From DASQFI01 sp035633215 (GTDB taxonomy: Bacteria > Acidobacteriota > Vicinamibacteria > Vicinamibacterales > SCN-69-37): a DNA stretch of 64,000 nt. Within the stretch, counting starts at the first letter, position 1. Every line of letters begins with the position of its first letter. The stretch covers positions 186,001 through 250,000 of the forward strand of contig DASQFI010000062.1 of assembly GCA_035633215.1 (NCBI GenBank), written 5' to 3'. The translations under genes were made by a program, and so were the position numbers. The notes under the pieces were generated by a model. That model was not told the origin of the DNA. It did no database searches and was given only the letters and a program-made list of their open reading frames with translations. Below are positions 8,779 through 17,262 of this stretch, in pieces.

Positions 8779-10389
8779 TCAGCGCTGGTGACGCAGCACC
8801 ACGCCCGGCCGGGCACCGGTCGGCTCGCCGTCGCGCACGACCGGCACGCCGTTCACGAGCACGTGAACGATGCCGTCGGGAGCGGCATGGGGTGCCGCGT
8901 AGGTCGCCCGGTCCCGGACGCGCGCCGGATCGAACACGACGAGATCGGCCGCGGCGCCTTCGCGGACGACGCCGCGATCGCGGAACCCGAAGTGGCCGGC
9001 CGGCAGCGACGTCATCTTCCGCACCGCCTCTTCGAGGGAGATGACCTTCCGCTCGCGGACGTATTCGGCGAGGACCCGTGCGGTGTTGCCGTTGCCTCGG
9101 GGGTGGGGCACGCCGGCACCCGGTTCCAGCACGTCCGAGTCCGACGCGACCGCGACCTGCGCATGCTTCATGATGCGCTCGATGTCGTCTTCGCTCATGA
9201 AGTGATAGACCATCGACGCGCCGCCGCCGAGCATCAGCGTCCGCGCGGACTCGAGCTGCGCATCGGCGGAGGTCGAGCCCGAGAGCTTGTGCGCCACGTC
9301 CTTCATCGAGAGACCATTGAGGGACGGATCCGGCCGATAGCTCGCGACCGCGGCCCAGGAGAGATCCGAGAAACCGCGCTCCTCATAGAGCGCGATCATC
9401 TCCTTCTTGATCCGCGCCCAGGTGGCCGGATCGTTCAAGCGCTCGCGGATACGGTCGCTCCCGCCTTCGAGCGCCCAGGACGGAACCCGAATCGACAGTG
9501 ACGACGACCCGGCCGTGTAGGCGTACTGATCCGCGCGGACGTCCACGCCCTCCGCGCGCGCAGCGTCGATCAGCGTCAGCGCCGCGGTGCTGGCGCCCCA
9601 GCGGCTCGGACTGTCCACCTTGAGATGTGAGATCTGGAGCCGCATGCCGTTGGCGCGCGCCACGTCGATCGACTCGCGGACGGCCGCCTCGAGCGCCGTG
9701 CCTTCGTTGCGCATGTGCGTGGCATAGAGACCGCCGGCGCCAGCAGCCACGCGCGCCAGTTCGATGATCTCGGCGCTCTTCGAGTACGTGCCGGGTACGT
9801 ATTGCAGACCGGTCGAGAAGCCGACCGCGCCTTCGCTCATCGCGGTCCGGACCAGTGCTTTCATGCGGTCGAGCTCGTCGGCGGTCGGGTCGCGCTCGGC
9901 CGAGCCCATCACGGCATTCCGCACCGTGTTATGGCCGATGAGCGTTGCGAAGTTCAACGCGGGCGTCGCGCGTGCGATCTTCTCGAGCGCCTCCCCGACC
10001 GCGAGCGCCGACGATCCGCAATTGCCCGCGACGATCGTCGTCACGCCCATCCGCACGAAGTTCGCGGCAAGGGGCGACGAGGCGAGATTGTCGGCGTGGG
10101 TATGAACGTCGATGAAGCCGGGCGAGACGACGAGGCCGCCGGCATCCAGCTTCGCCCGCGACTGTGCCTCTCCGAGCGTGCCGATACGGACGATCTTGCC
10201 GTCGTTGATCCCGATATCCGCACGGCGTGCAGGCGCGCCAGTACCGTCGATCAGCCGGGCGTTCGTGATCACGAGGTCGAAGGCGGGTTGCTGGGAATCG
10301 ACGGCCGCGGCCGCCAGGCCCAGGGTCAGCGCGCCACCGAGAGCAACTACGAGGCCCCGTCGAGACGTTTGGACCATCGACGACAGCAT
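8779..10389 (-). CDS. N-acyl-D-amino-acid deacylase-like amidohydrolase, exported
   Basis: A 536-residue protein of the D-aminoacylase branch of the amidohydrolase superfamily, metal-dependent enzymes that hydrolyse N-acyl-D-amino acids. The opening beta-sandwich (DLVITNARLIDGTGAPARRADIG) leads to PGFIDVHTHADN, the intact metal motif DxHxH. Later conserved pieces are TTIVAGNCGSS, THMRNEG, QISHLKVDS and VASDSDV, and the C-terminal PAGHFGFRDRGVVREGAAADLVVFD is typical. The N-terminus TSRRGLVVALGGALTLGLAAA looks like an export signal with an Arg pair. ATG at 10387-10389 and at 10375-10377 are both possible starts. It is divergent from a paralogue at 10466. Confidence 0.9.
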   Translation of the reverse strand: MLSSMVQTSRRGLVVALGGALTLGLAAAAVDSQQPAFDLVITNARLIDGTGAPARRADIGINDGKIVRIGTLGEAQSRAKLDAGGLVVSPGFIDVHTHADNLASSPLAANFVRMGVTTIVAGNCGSSALAVGEALEKIARATPALNFATLIGHNTVRNAVMGSAERDPTADELDRMKALVRTAMSEGAVGFSTGLQYVPGTYSKSAEIIELARVAAGAGGLYATHMRNEGTALEAAVRESIDVARANGMRLQISHLKVDSPSRWGASTAALTLIDAARAEGVDVRADQYAYTAGSSSLSIRVPSWALEGGSDRIRERLNDPATWARIKKEMIALYEERGFSDLSWAAVASYRPDPSLNGLSMKDVAHKLSGSTSADAQLESARTLMLGGGASMVYHFMSEDDIERIMKHAQVAVASDSDVLEPGAGVPHPRGNGNTARVLAEYVRERKVISLEEAVRKMTSLPAGHFGFRDRGVVREGAAADLVVFDPARVRDRATYAAPHAAPDGIVHVLVNGVPVVRDGEPTGARPGVVLRHQR

Positions 10390-10391
10390 AC

Positions 10392-10455
10392 AAGCTCTGA
10401 AGTTTGACGTCCGAAGTCCGAAGTTTGAAGTTCGAAGTTTGAAGTTCGAAGTCTA
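10392..10455. repeat. Stuttered GAAGTTTGAAGTTCG repeat
   Basis: Eight or so near-copies of the word GAAGT(T/C)(T/C)GA occupy the gap between two divergent genes. Because TTCGAA is itself palindromic, the tract can fold on either strand. It covers most of the shared promoter region. Confidence 0.8.
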
Positions 10456-10465
10456 TATTGAGCCC

Positions 10466-12178
10466 ATGCGCTCCTGGCCGATCTTCTCGGTCTTTGCTCT
10501 GGTCAGCGCTCTGGTCAGCGCCGCCGGCTGCGCGGCGACCACCAGCACGCAGGCTCCGTCCGGTTGGACTCGCTACGACGTGATCATCCGTCGTGGGCTC
10601 GTGTATGACGGCACCGGCGCGCCGGGGGTGCAGGCCGACGTCGGCCTTCGCGGCGACCGGATTGCCGGGGTGGGCGACCTGACGAACGCGTCCGCGACCG
10701 TGACCGTGGACGCCAACGGCCTGGCGGTCGCGCCCGGCTTCATCAACATGCTGTCCTGGTCCACCGAGTCGCTGATCGTGGACGGCCGGTCGCTCGGAGA
10801 GATCCGTCAGGGCGTGACGACGGAGATCTTCGGCGAGGGGACGTCGATGGGCCCGCTCACCGGCGAGATGAAGAAGCGCTGGAAATCCGAGCAGGGCGAC
10901 ATCAAGTTCGAGTACGAGTGGACGACCCTCGCCGAGTACTTGAAGTTTCTGGAGCGCAAGGGCGTCGCGCCGAACGTCGCGTCGTTCATCGGCGCCGGCA
11001 CGATCCGCGAGAACGTCATCGGCCTGGCGAACCGGGCGCCGACGCCGGCCGAGCTGGACCGCATGCGCGCGCTCGTGCGCCAGGAAATGGAGGCGGGCGC
11101 GCTCGGCATCGGCACGTCGCTCATCTACGCGCCGGACTCGTTCGCGTCCACCGAAGAGTTGATTGAGCTGTGCAAGGTCGCCGCCTCGTACGGCGGCAAA
11201 TACATCTCCCACATGCGAAGCGAGGGCAACCGGCTGGTCGAGGCGGTGCAGGAGTTGCTGCGTATCAGCCGCGAGGCGAAGATCCCGGCGGAGATCTTTC
11301 ACCTGAAGGCGGCTGGCCAGAGCAACTGGGGAAAGATGGACCGCGTGCTCGAGATGGTCGAGGACGCGCGCGCGTCGGGCCAGAAGATCACGGCGGACAT
11401 GTACTTGTATCCGGCGGGCTCGACGGGCCTCAACGCCGCGATCCCGCCATCGGCGCTCGACGGCGGATATCAGGCCCTCTTCAAACGTCTTCGCGATCCC
11501 GCCGAGCGCGCGCGCATCAAGACGGCGATGTCGACGCCGACCGACGAGTGGGAGAACCTGCATCTGGCCGCCGGGTCGCCAGAGCGGGTGCTGCTGGTGG
11601 ACTTCAAGAACGAAAAGCTCAAGCCGCTGACTGGCAAGACACTCGCCGAAGTGGCGAAGCTGCGCGGCAAGGATCCCTTCGACACGATCCTCGACTTGAT
11701 GCTCGAGGACGAGTCGCGCGTCGGGGCTGTCTACTTCCTGATGTCCGAAGACAACATCAAGAAGCAGCTGCAGCGGCCCTGGGTCTCGCTCGGCTCCGAC
11801 GCGTCGTCAATGGCGCCCGAAGGCGTGTTTCTCAAGTCGTCAACCCACCCGCGCGCCTACGGCAACTTCGCGCGCCTGTTCGCGAAGTACGTTCGCGAGG
11901 ACCGCGTGCTTTCGATCGAGGAAGCGATTCGACGCGTGACCAGCCTGCCGGCGACCAATCTCGAGCTGGTCGATCGCGGCAGGCTTCAGCCCGGGATGTT
12001 CGCCGACGTCGTCGTCTTCAACCCCGCCACGATCCAGGATCACGCGACGTTCGAGAAGCCGCATCAGCTGGCAGACGGCGTCCAGCACGTCTTCGTCAAC
12101 GGTGTGCAGGTGCTGAAAGATGGCGCGCCGACGGGGAAACTGGGCGGGCGCGCTTTGCGCGGCCGCGGCGCGCGCTGA
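10466..12178 (+). CDS. D-aminoacylase-like lipoprotein lacking the HxH metal motif
   Basis: A 570-residue amidohydrolase-fold protein. The ATG at 10466 gives a lipoprotein signal ending VSAAGC. It aligns throughout with the neighbouring deacylase (VIIRRGLVYDGTGAPG, HMRSEG, FHLKAAGQSNW, LGSDASSM, LELVDRGRLQPGMFADVVVFNP). At the metal site, however, PGFI is followed by N94-M-L-S-W98 instead of D-x-H-x-H, so the first metal ligands are absent while later His residues remain. It may use one metal ion, act on another substrate, or be non-catalytic. The frame remains open well upstream of this start, but that part is repeat DNA and antisense to the neighbouring gene. The stop TGA is followed by repeat-like sequence. 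Confidence 0.85.
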   Translation: MRSWPIFSVFALVSALVSAAGCAATTSTQAPSGWTRYDVIIRRGLVYDGTGAPGVQADVGLRGDRIAGVGDLTNASATVTVDANGLAVAPGFINMLSWSTESLIVDGRSLGEIRQGVTTEIFGEGTSMGPLTGEMKKRWKSEQGDIKFEYEWTTLAEYLKFLERKGVAPNVASFIGAGTIRENVIGLANRAPTPAELDRMRALVRQEMEAGALGIGTSLIYAPDSFASTEELIELCKVAASYGGKYISHMRSEGNRLVEAVQELLRISREAKIPAEIFHLKAAGQSNWGKMDRVLEMVEDARASGQKITADMYLYPAGSTGLNAAIPPSALDGGYQALFKRLRDPAERARIKTAMSTPTDEWENLHLAAGSPERVLLVDFKNEKLKPLTGKTLAEVAKLRGKDPFDTILDLMLEDESRVGAVYFLMSEDNIKKQLQRPWVSLGSDASSMAPEGVFLKSSTHPRAYGNFARLFAKYVREDRVLSIEEAIRRVTSLPATNLELVDRGRLQPGMFADVVVFNPATIQDHATFEKPHQLADGVQHVFVNGVQVLKDGAPTGKLGGRALRGRGAR

Positions 12179-12179
12179 C

Positions 12180-12222
12180 TATGCCTTTCGGCCTTTGAGG
12201 CTTTGCGTCTGCCCTTCCCTGT
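12180..12222. repeat. Short CTTTGAGGCTTTG-word tract
   Basis: CCTTTCGGCCTTTGAGGCTT-type words resemble one arm of the element at 7470-7553. No mirrored arm was found. It lies between the stop codon of the amidohydrolase gene and the unusual TTG start of ctaD. Confidence 0.5.
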
Positions 12223-12236
12223 AAACTAACCCGTCC

Positions 12237-13913
12237 TTGTTCTCGACCGACCACAAAGTCATCGGCCTGCAATACACGTTCACGAGTCTCACGTTCCTCT
12301 TGCTCGGGTTCGTGCTGATTCTGATCGTCCGCTGGCAGCTCGCGTGGCCCGGCACGCCGGTGCCGATGATCGGCGGGCTCCTCGGCGAAGCGAACGCGTT
12401 CGACGGACGGATCGTGCCCGAGTTCTACAACCAGCTCGGCGCGATGCACGGCACGATCATGGTCTTCCTCGCGATCGTGCCGCTCGCCGTCGGCGGGTTC
12501 GGCAATTACCTCATCCCGCTGATGATTGGCGCGCCCGACATGGCGTTTCCCCGCCTGAACATGTGGAGCTACTGGCTCTTCCTCGCGGGCGGGATCGTCA
12601 TGCTCGTCAGCTTCTTCCTGCCGGGAGGGGCAGCCAACTCCGGATGGACGTCGTATCCGCCGCTCGCCAACATCGCGACCGCGGGCCAGACCGCGTGGCT
12701 CTTCGGGATGCTGCTGCTCGTGTTCTCGTCGCTGCTTGGAGCGATCAACATCATCGTCACGATCCTGCAGCTGCGCGCGCCGGGACTCACGATGATGCGG
12801 CTGCCGTTTTTCATCTGGGCGCAGCTCGTCACCGCGTTTTTGCTGCTGCTCGCGTTTCCGCCGCTCCAAGCGGCCGCCGTCCTGCAGTTGATGGATCGGC
12901 TCGGCGGCACCAGCTTCTTCCTTCCGAGCGGACTCGTCGTGTCCGGCCAGGCGCTGAACGTGAGCGGCGGCGGGAGCCCGATCCTCTGGCAGCACCTGTT
13001 CTGGTTTCTGGCGCACCCGGAAGTCTACGTGCTCATCCTCCCGGCGCTCGGCATCGTCGCCGAAGTGATCGCGAACGCCACCCGCAAGCCGCTGTGGGGC
13101 TATCGCGCGATGGTGGGTTCCGCGCTTTTCATGGGCTTCATGTCGTTCATTGTCTGGGCCCATCACATGTTTCTCACCGGCATGGGCCCCGTCATGAGCG
13201 CGTTCTTTCAGGTGACGACGATGATTATCTCCGTGCCGTCGGTGGTGATCGTCTCGTCGCTCCTGCTGTCGCTCTACGGCGGATCGATCCGCTTCACCGT
13301 GCCGGCGTTGTTCGCGCTCGCGTTCCTGCCGATGTTCGGCATCGGCGGGTTGACGGGTCTGCCGCTCGGTCTGGCGGCAACGGACATCCCGCTCCATGAC
13401 ACCTACTACGTGATCGGGCACTTTCACTACATCGTCGCGCCGGGCACGCTCTTCGCGCTGTTCGCCGGCGTGTACTACTGGTTTCCGAAAGTGACGGGGA
13501 AGCGGATGAGCGAGGGCCTCGGCCGCCTGCACTTCTGGCTGTCGCTCGTCGCGATGAACGGCATCTTCCTTCCGATGTTCATTCAGGGCCTGGCCGGCGT
13601 GAACCGGCGCCTCTACGATGGCGGCCGCAGTTACTCATTCGTGACGGGCCTCGAAGGCTCGTTCGTGCTCCAGGCGTGGGCCGCCGGGCTGCTCGGCGTC
13701 GCGCAGATCTTTTTCATCGTGAACCTCGTGCTGAGCCTCGTCCGCGGCAAAGCTTCGACCGAGAATCCCTGGCAGGCAACGACGCTCGAGTGGTCCACGA
13801 CGTCACCGCCGCCGCACGACAACTTCGCCGCGACGCCGACGGTCCATCGCGGGCCGTACGACTACAGCCCCGCCGGGTCCGCGGCCGACTTCGTCCCGCA
13901 GGGGCAGCCATGA
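12237..13913 (+). CDS. ctaD: Cytochrome c oxidase subunit I, A1 type
   Basis: A 558-residue haem-copper oxidase catalytic subunit that reduces O2 to water and pumps protons. Haem and copper ligands are visible: GAMHGTIMVF (haem a), LAHPEVY at 259-264 (CuB His260 with the cross-linked Tyr264), WAHHMF (CuB) and IGHFHYI (haem a3/a). Glu262 in HPEVY marks the A1 D-channel type, unlike the second oxidase in this window. An in-frame TAA at 12222-12224 leaves TTG 12237 as the only reasonable start, and the protein begins almost at FSTDHK with a shortened N-terminus. No clear ribosome-binding site precedes it. The stop overlaps the ctaE start (ATGA). Confidence 0.95.
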   Translation: MFSTDHKVIGLQYTFTSLTFLLLGFVLILIVRWQLAWPGTPVPMIGGLLGEANAFDGRIVPEFYNQLGAMHGTIMVFLAIVPLAVGGFGNYLIPLMIGAPDMAFPRLNMWSYWLFLAGGIVMLVSFFLPGGAANSGWTSYPPLANIATAGQTAWLFGMLLLVFSSLLGAINIIVTILQLRAPGLTMMRLPFFIWAQLVTAFLLLLAFPPLQAAAVLQLMDRLGGTSFFLPSGLVVSGQALNVSGGGSPILWQHLFWFLAHPEVYVLILPALGIVAEVIANATRKPLWGYRAMVGSALFMGFMSFIVWAHHMFLTGMGPVMSAFFQVTTMIISVPSVVIVSSLLLSLYGGSIRFTVPALFALAFLPMFGIGGLTGLPLGLAATDIPLHDTYYVIGHFHYIVAPGTLFALFAGVYYWFPKVTGKRMSEGLGRLHFWLSLVAMNGIFLPMFIQGLAGVNRRLYDGGRSYSFVTGLEGSFVLQAWAAGLLGVAQIFFIVNLVLSLVRGKASTENPWQATTLEWSTTSPPPHDNFAATPTVHRGPYDYSPAGSAADFVPQGQP

Positions 13914-14476
13914 TTCCGTACACGACGACGGCGCGGGCGGATACGGGCGTGTCGAACGTCACGCTGGGAATCTGGCTGTTTCTGGCGTCCGAGGTGATGC
14001 TGTTCGGCGCGCTGTTTTCGTCGTATGCGCTGCTGCGCGTGTCGGCGTCGGCCTGGCCAGCCGGTCGCGACGTGCTGAGCCTCGGCCTGGGGGCGGCGAA
14101 CACGGTCGTGCTGATGCTCATGACCGGCGTGTTCTGGCGCGCGCGATCGGCGTCGTGGCCGGCGGCGCAGCGGCTGATCCTCGCGAGTTGCGCGCTGGCG
14201 CTCGTGTTCCTGGGCATCAAGACCGTCGAGTATGCGGGTGAGATCCGTCAGGGCCTCGTGCCGTCGGTCAACACGTTCCTGGCGACGTATTTCACGCTGA
14301 CCGGACTGCACGCGCTTCACGTCATCGGCGGCCTCGTCGCGAATCTCTGGGCGGCGACCGGCGCCGCCCGCGTGGGCCTGGAGATGACCGCCGGCCGCGT
14401 GTGCGCCCTGTCTCTCTACTGGGTGTTCGTCGACGTCGTCTGGCTGATCATCTTCGTGCTGTTCTATCTGTCATGA
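13910..14476 (+). CDS. ctaE: Cytochrome c oxidase subunit III-like protein
   Basis: A 188-residue protein with about five membrane segments: LGIWLFLASEVMLFGALFSS, LGLGAANTVVLMLMTGVFW, FLGIKTVEYAGEI, TYFTLTGLHALHVIGGL and LYWVFVDVVWLIIFVLFYL. These are the standard subunit III signatures (E in SEVMLF, K-x-x-E in the middle, LHALHV, YWHFVD-like ending). It is the short bacterial form lacking the first two helices. ATG at 13910 overlaps the ctaD stop and the gene's own stop overlaps the next start, so the four genes are translationally coupled. Confidence 0.92.
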   Translation: MIPYTTTARADTGVSNVTLGIWLFLASEVMLFGALFSSYALLRVSASAWPAGRDVLSLGLGAANTVVLMLMTGVFWRARSASWPAAQRLILASCALALVFLGIKTVEYAGEIRQGLVPSVNTFLATYFTLTGLHALHVIGGLVANLWAATGAARVGLEMTAGRVCALSLYWVFVDVVWLIIFVLFYLS

Positions 14477-14715
14477 GCGACGCCTTCCGACGTCTCTCGC
14501 TCGTCCTCGCCGTCGCCCTGATGTGGGCGGCTTCCGGCGACACCGCGTGGGCCTGCCCCGTGTGTTTTCGCATGGAAGACGGCCCCGTCGCCGACGGCGT
14601 CTTCGCCGCTGTGCTGGTTCTGATGGGCGTGACCAGCTCGGTGCTCGTGGGCTTCGCGGTATTCATCCACGGATTCGTCCGCCGTGCCTCGAAGATGGAA
14701 GGCGGAAATCAGTAG
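14473..14715 (+). CDS. Small membrane protein with CPVCF motif in oxidase cluster
   Basis: An 80-residue protein that I do not recognise. It starts at ATG 14473, overlapping the ctaE stop as ATGA. It has a signal-like first helix (LSLVLAVALMWAASGDTAWA), then CPVCFRMEDG, and a second helix GVFAAVLVLMGVTSSVLVGFAVFIHGFV. The CxxC just after the first helix would face the periplasm and could carry a metal or a disulfide, for example in oxidase copper assembly, but this is inference from position only. It is tightly placed between ctaE and ctaC. Confidence 0.75.
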   Translation: MSDAFRRLSLVLAVALMWAASGDTAWACPVCFRMEDGPVADGVFAAVLVLMGVTSSVLVGFAVFIHGFVRRASKMEGGNQ

Positions 14716-15446
14716 TGCCCTGGCTCCCCCCGCCCGCATCCAGTCACGCCGGCAGCGTCGACAGCGTGATGACGCTCGTGCATCTGCTCATGCTGGTGCT
14801 GTTCGTCGGCTGGGGGACGTACTTCGTGTTCGTGCTGGCGCGGTTTCGCGCGTCACGCAACACACGCGCGAACCCGGAGGGGGCGCGCGGACGCGTCGCC
14901 CTCGCCACCGAAATCGGCGTCGTCATTGCCGAGGTGGTCCTGCTCGTCATCTTCGCGCTGCCGGTCTGGTTCGATCGGACCGCCGCGCGGTCGAGCGACG
15001 CCGGCGCCGTCGTCATTCGCGTTGTCGGCGAGCAGTTCGCCTGGAACGTGCACTACCCCGGCGCCGACGGCCGGTTCGGCGAGACGAAGCTGGCGCTCGT
15101 GTCACCGACCAATCCCCTCGGGCTCGATCGTGGGTCTCCGTCCGGCAAGGACGACATCGTCCTGCTCAGCCTGATGCACCTTCCGGTCAACCGGCCGGTC
15201 GTCATTCAGCTTTCGAGCAAGGACGTCATCCACAGCTTCGGCGTGCCCGCGATGCGCGTGAAGCAGGACGCTAATCCCGGCATCGTCACGCCGGTCTGGT
15301 TCACGCCGACGGTCACTGGCGACTTCGAGATCGCCTGCTCGCAGCTCTGTGGCCTCGGCCACTACCGGATGCGCGGCGTGATTACCGTCGAGTCGGAGGA
15401 GGCGTTCCGGCGGTTTCTGGCGGAGGAAGCGGCGGCTCTGCGCTGA
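14715..15446 (+). CDS. ctaC: Cytochrome c oxidase subunit II (CuA), no haem domain
   Basis: A 243-residue subunit II. GTG 14715 overlaps the preceding TAG by one base. Two membrane helices (MTLVHLLMLVLFVGWGTYFV and IGVVIAEVVLLVIFALPVW) are followed by a cupredoxin domain with the CuA ligands His173 (VIHSFG), Cys208, Cys212, His216 and Met219 (CSQLCGLGHYRM). There is no CxxCH, so it must receive electrons from a separate cytochrome c, unlike the fused subunit II at 31421. It is the last gene of the first oxidase cluster and converges on a broken minus-strand gene. Confidence 0.94.
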   Translation: MPWLPPPASSHAGSVDSVMTLVHLLMLVLFVGWGTYFVFVLARFRASRNTRANPEGARGRVALATEIGVVIAEVVLLVIFALPVWFDRTAARSSDAGAVVIRVVGEQFAWNVHYPGADGRFGETKLALVSPTNPLGLDRGSPSGKDDIVLLSLMHLPVNRPVVIQLSSKDVIHSFGVPAMRVKQDANPGIVTPVWFTPTVTGDFEIACSQLCGLGHYRMRGVITVESEEAFRRFLAEEAAALR

Positions 15447-15728
15447 GCTCCGCATCCGGCGGGCCTGCAGCATCCGAACCGTCTCCGGGGCCTTGTCCTT
15501 CCAGGCGGTTTCAACTTTCAGCACCGCCTCGAACCGATCGACGGTGACCACTTCGCCTACGAAAACCATCGCGGACCGGTTCAGCTCGTCTTGCACGGCC
15601 TTTCGAACCTGGGCGGTGAGTGGATTCGGGACCGCAACGCACGAGCACGCGGCAGCGAAGGATGGAAACGTCAGCGCAGCCACCGCCACGCCCAGACCGG
15701 TTGCGACCGCCTTCAGTCTCCGCATCAC
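15447..15728 (-). pseudogene. Truncated secreted CSCV protein (TIMP/NTR-like)
   Basis: The minus-strand frame starts at GTG 15726-15728 or ATG 15723-15725 with a signal peptide (LKAVATGLGVAVAALTFPSFAAA) followed by CSCVAVPNPLTAQV and MVFVGEVVTV...VLKVETAWKD. This is the usual opening of small secreted proteins with a tissue-inhibitor-of-metalloproteinase-like fold. Recognisable sequence stops near APETVRML. After that the frame runs 345 bp antisense through ctaC, which is not credible coding sequence. The C-terminal half appears to be lost. Truncation is judged from family expectations and should be checked against homologues. Confidence 0.6.
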
Positions 15729-15772
15729 GCCACTCGCCCTCTCACCATAAGCCTATAGTGGCGCGCGACTAC

Positions 15773-16609
15773 CTAGACCGCAACTGACAGCGTCGCCGTG
15801 AGACCCGACCCGACGGATCCGGTGACCGTCGCCAATTCGAGCGATGAGCCGTCGCTGAACACGTTGTCCGTGGCCAGCGTGACTTGCGAGAGATTCGACA
15901 CGCTCGACTCGTAGCCCGACGTTGCATAGACGAGATCGCTTGCGGCTTTCGGCAGCGCGATCTGTGACGTCGCGACTCTATTCGAGACATTGCCGGCGGC
16001 AGCGAGGCTCGGGTACACCTCGAAATGAATATGCGGCCAGCGGCCCTGGTAGCATCCCGGAAAAATGGACGCAAACGTGACCCGGCCGTTCGCGTCGGCC
16101 TCCTGCACCCCGCGCAGATAGTTCTGGGACGTGACGCCCGCCGAATAGAGCGAGTACCGTCCCGGCCGGTCGCACTGCCAGAGATACACCGCGCGTCCGG
16201 CCAGCGTGGCGCACGTCGACGCCGAGACGATCGTGAGCACGATCGTCAGTGGGACGCCATCAGCCGTGCCTGCCAGTCCGGCGAAACTCGAACGGATGTC
16301 GCTCCGGACGACGCCGGTCTGGGTGAGGACGTTCGGCCCGTTCGATCCGTCACCGGGAAACGGTCCGGCGGTCTCCTGCGGAATGCGGCTGCACGTTCCT
16401 GATCCGCCCTCGTCCGGGTCGCTGGGCGCCGCGTCGCTCTCGCAGCCGAGCAGAGGCAGAGCGGCCAGACTGACGCCGAATCTCGCCGCCATCCGAAGCA
16501 GCAACCGCCGGTCCATCGTCGCGCCGGTCGCCCGCAAGTCGCGCTGCAAACCGCCGAAGTCGTCGGGGTCATCGTTGTCGTGCCCGGCCGTGTGGTGCGG
16601 TCTGATCAT
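15773..16609 (-). CDS. Intradiol ring-cleavage dioxygenase-like lipoprotein
   Basis: A 278-residue protein related to catechol/protocatechuate intradiol dioxygenases, which cleave aromatic diols with non-haem Fe(III). The 2-Tyr 2-His iron ligands are recognisable in LWQCDRPGRYSLYS (Tyr), FPGCYQGRWPHIHFEV (Tyr, His, His) and the TAGPFPGDG entry motif. A lipobox (ALPLLGCES) after a hydrophobic stretch indicates membrane anchoring, as in the exported branch of this family found in many soil bacteria. The sequence before MDRRLLLRM may be a leader or an over-long start; an ATG at residue 32 is an alternative. The natural substrate is unknown. Confidence 0.85.
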   Translation of the reverse strand: MIRPHHTAGHDNDDPDDFGGLQRDLRATGATMDRRLLLRMAARFGVSLAALPLLGCESDAAPSDPDEGGSGTCSRIPQETAGPFPGDGSNGPNVLTQTGVVRSDIRSSFAGLAGTADGVPLTIVLTIVSASTCATLAGRAVYLWQCDRPGRYSLYSAGVTSQNYLRGVQEADANGRVTFASIFPGCYQGRWPHIHFEVYPSLAAAGNVSNRVATSQIALPKAASDLVYATSGYESSVSNLSQVTLATDNVFSDGSSLELATVTGSVGSGLTATLSVAV

Positions 16610-16755
16610 TTCCGGTCCTTTCGGTGAATCTGTCTGTCGCCGTGTGTGACAGATCGATCCTACGGCCGCAAGACCGGCTCAAATTGTGACAAGACCTCGA
16701 TATGTTGGTGGCAAACCTGTGACACCCAACTGCGCGCGGCGACGCCTGTCGCTGT

Positions 16756-17190
16756 CTATCCTTCCCCTCGCTCGACCGCACCTCCAGTCGCGACCCATTC
16801 CGGATAGCCGCCGACCAGTACGCTGACGTTCGCGATGCCGAGCTTCGAGAGCGACATCGCCGCCGACGCCGCCGTCTGCTCGCTCGGGCAGGAACAATAG
16901 GTGACGACAGGACGTTGGCCCGCGCGCGTGCGGACTTCGCCGGCGCGCCGATCGATCTCGGCCAGCGGCACGCTCATCGCCCCAGGAATGTGGCCGGCCT
17001 TGAACACGAACTCGTCTCGCACATCGACGACGAGCACCGAGCCTGCGGCCTGACGCACGCGGAATTCCTCGAGCGTGAGCCGTGGAATGGCGTGAGCCGT
17101 TTCCAGCGCCGCCTGGTCAGTTGCACCCACAGTCACCGACAGACCGATCGCCACCGCATTGAGCACAACCGCCAGGCATTTCGTACGCAT
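16756..17190 (-). CDS. Exported rhodanese-domain protein
   Basis: ATG at 17188-17190 gives 144 residues with a signal peptide (MRTKCLAVVLNAVAIGLSV). An upstream in-frame ATG at 17230-17232 would add 14 residues from repeat-like DNA and is less likely. The single rhodanese domain shows LVVDVRDEFVFKAGHIPGAMSVPL and the active-site loop TYCSCPSEQTAA, where the catalytic Cys is expected. Such proteins move sulfane sulfur or act as redox/thiol carriers in the periplasm. It ends with a rhodanese-like GGYPEWVATGG. Confidence 0.88.
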   Translation of the reverse strand: MRTKCLAVVLNAVAIGLSVTVGATDQAALETAHAIPRLTLEEFRVRQAAGSVLVVDVRDEFVFKAGHIPGAMSVPLAEIDRRAGEVRTRAGQRPVVTYCSCPSEQTAASAAMSLSKLGIANVSVLVGGYPEWVATGGAVERGEG

Positions 17191-17202
17191 GGCTCCTTCG
17201 AA

Positions 17203-17262
17203 ACGGCCTCCTGTTTCCTTCATGTTCTTCACTCCTTCATGCCCTTCATGTCTCTCGATCGA
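17203..17262. repeat. CTTCATG-word tract (single arm)
   Basis: Iterated TTCATG/CCTTCATG words upstream of the rhodanese gene belong to the same family as the hairpins at 17501-17574 and 46312-46437. The region 17263-17500 holds no gene I can support, apart from a possible gene-start remnant at 17447. Confidence 0.6.

Noticed and set aside
10112..10465. N-terminal extension of the amidohydrolase to 10112
   Set aside because: It would run antisense through the neighbouring gene and through repeat words; ATG 10466 begins a proper lipoprotein signal.
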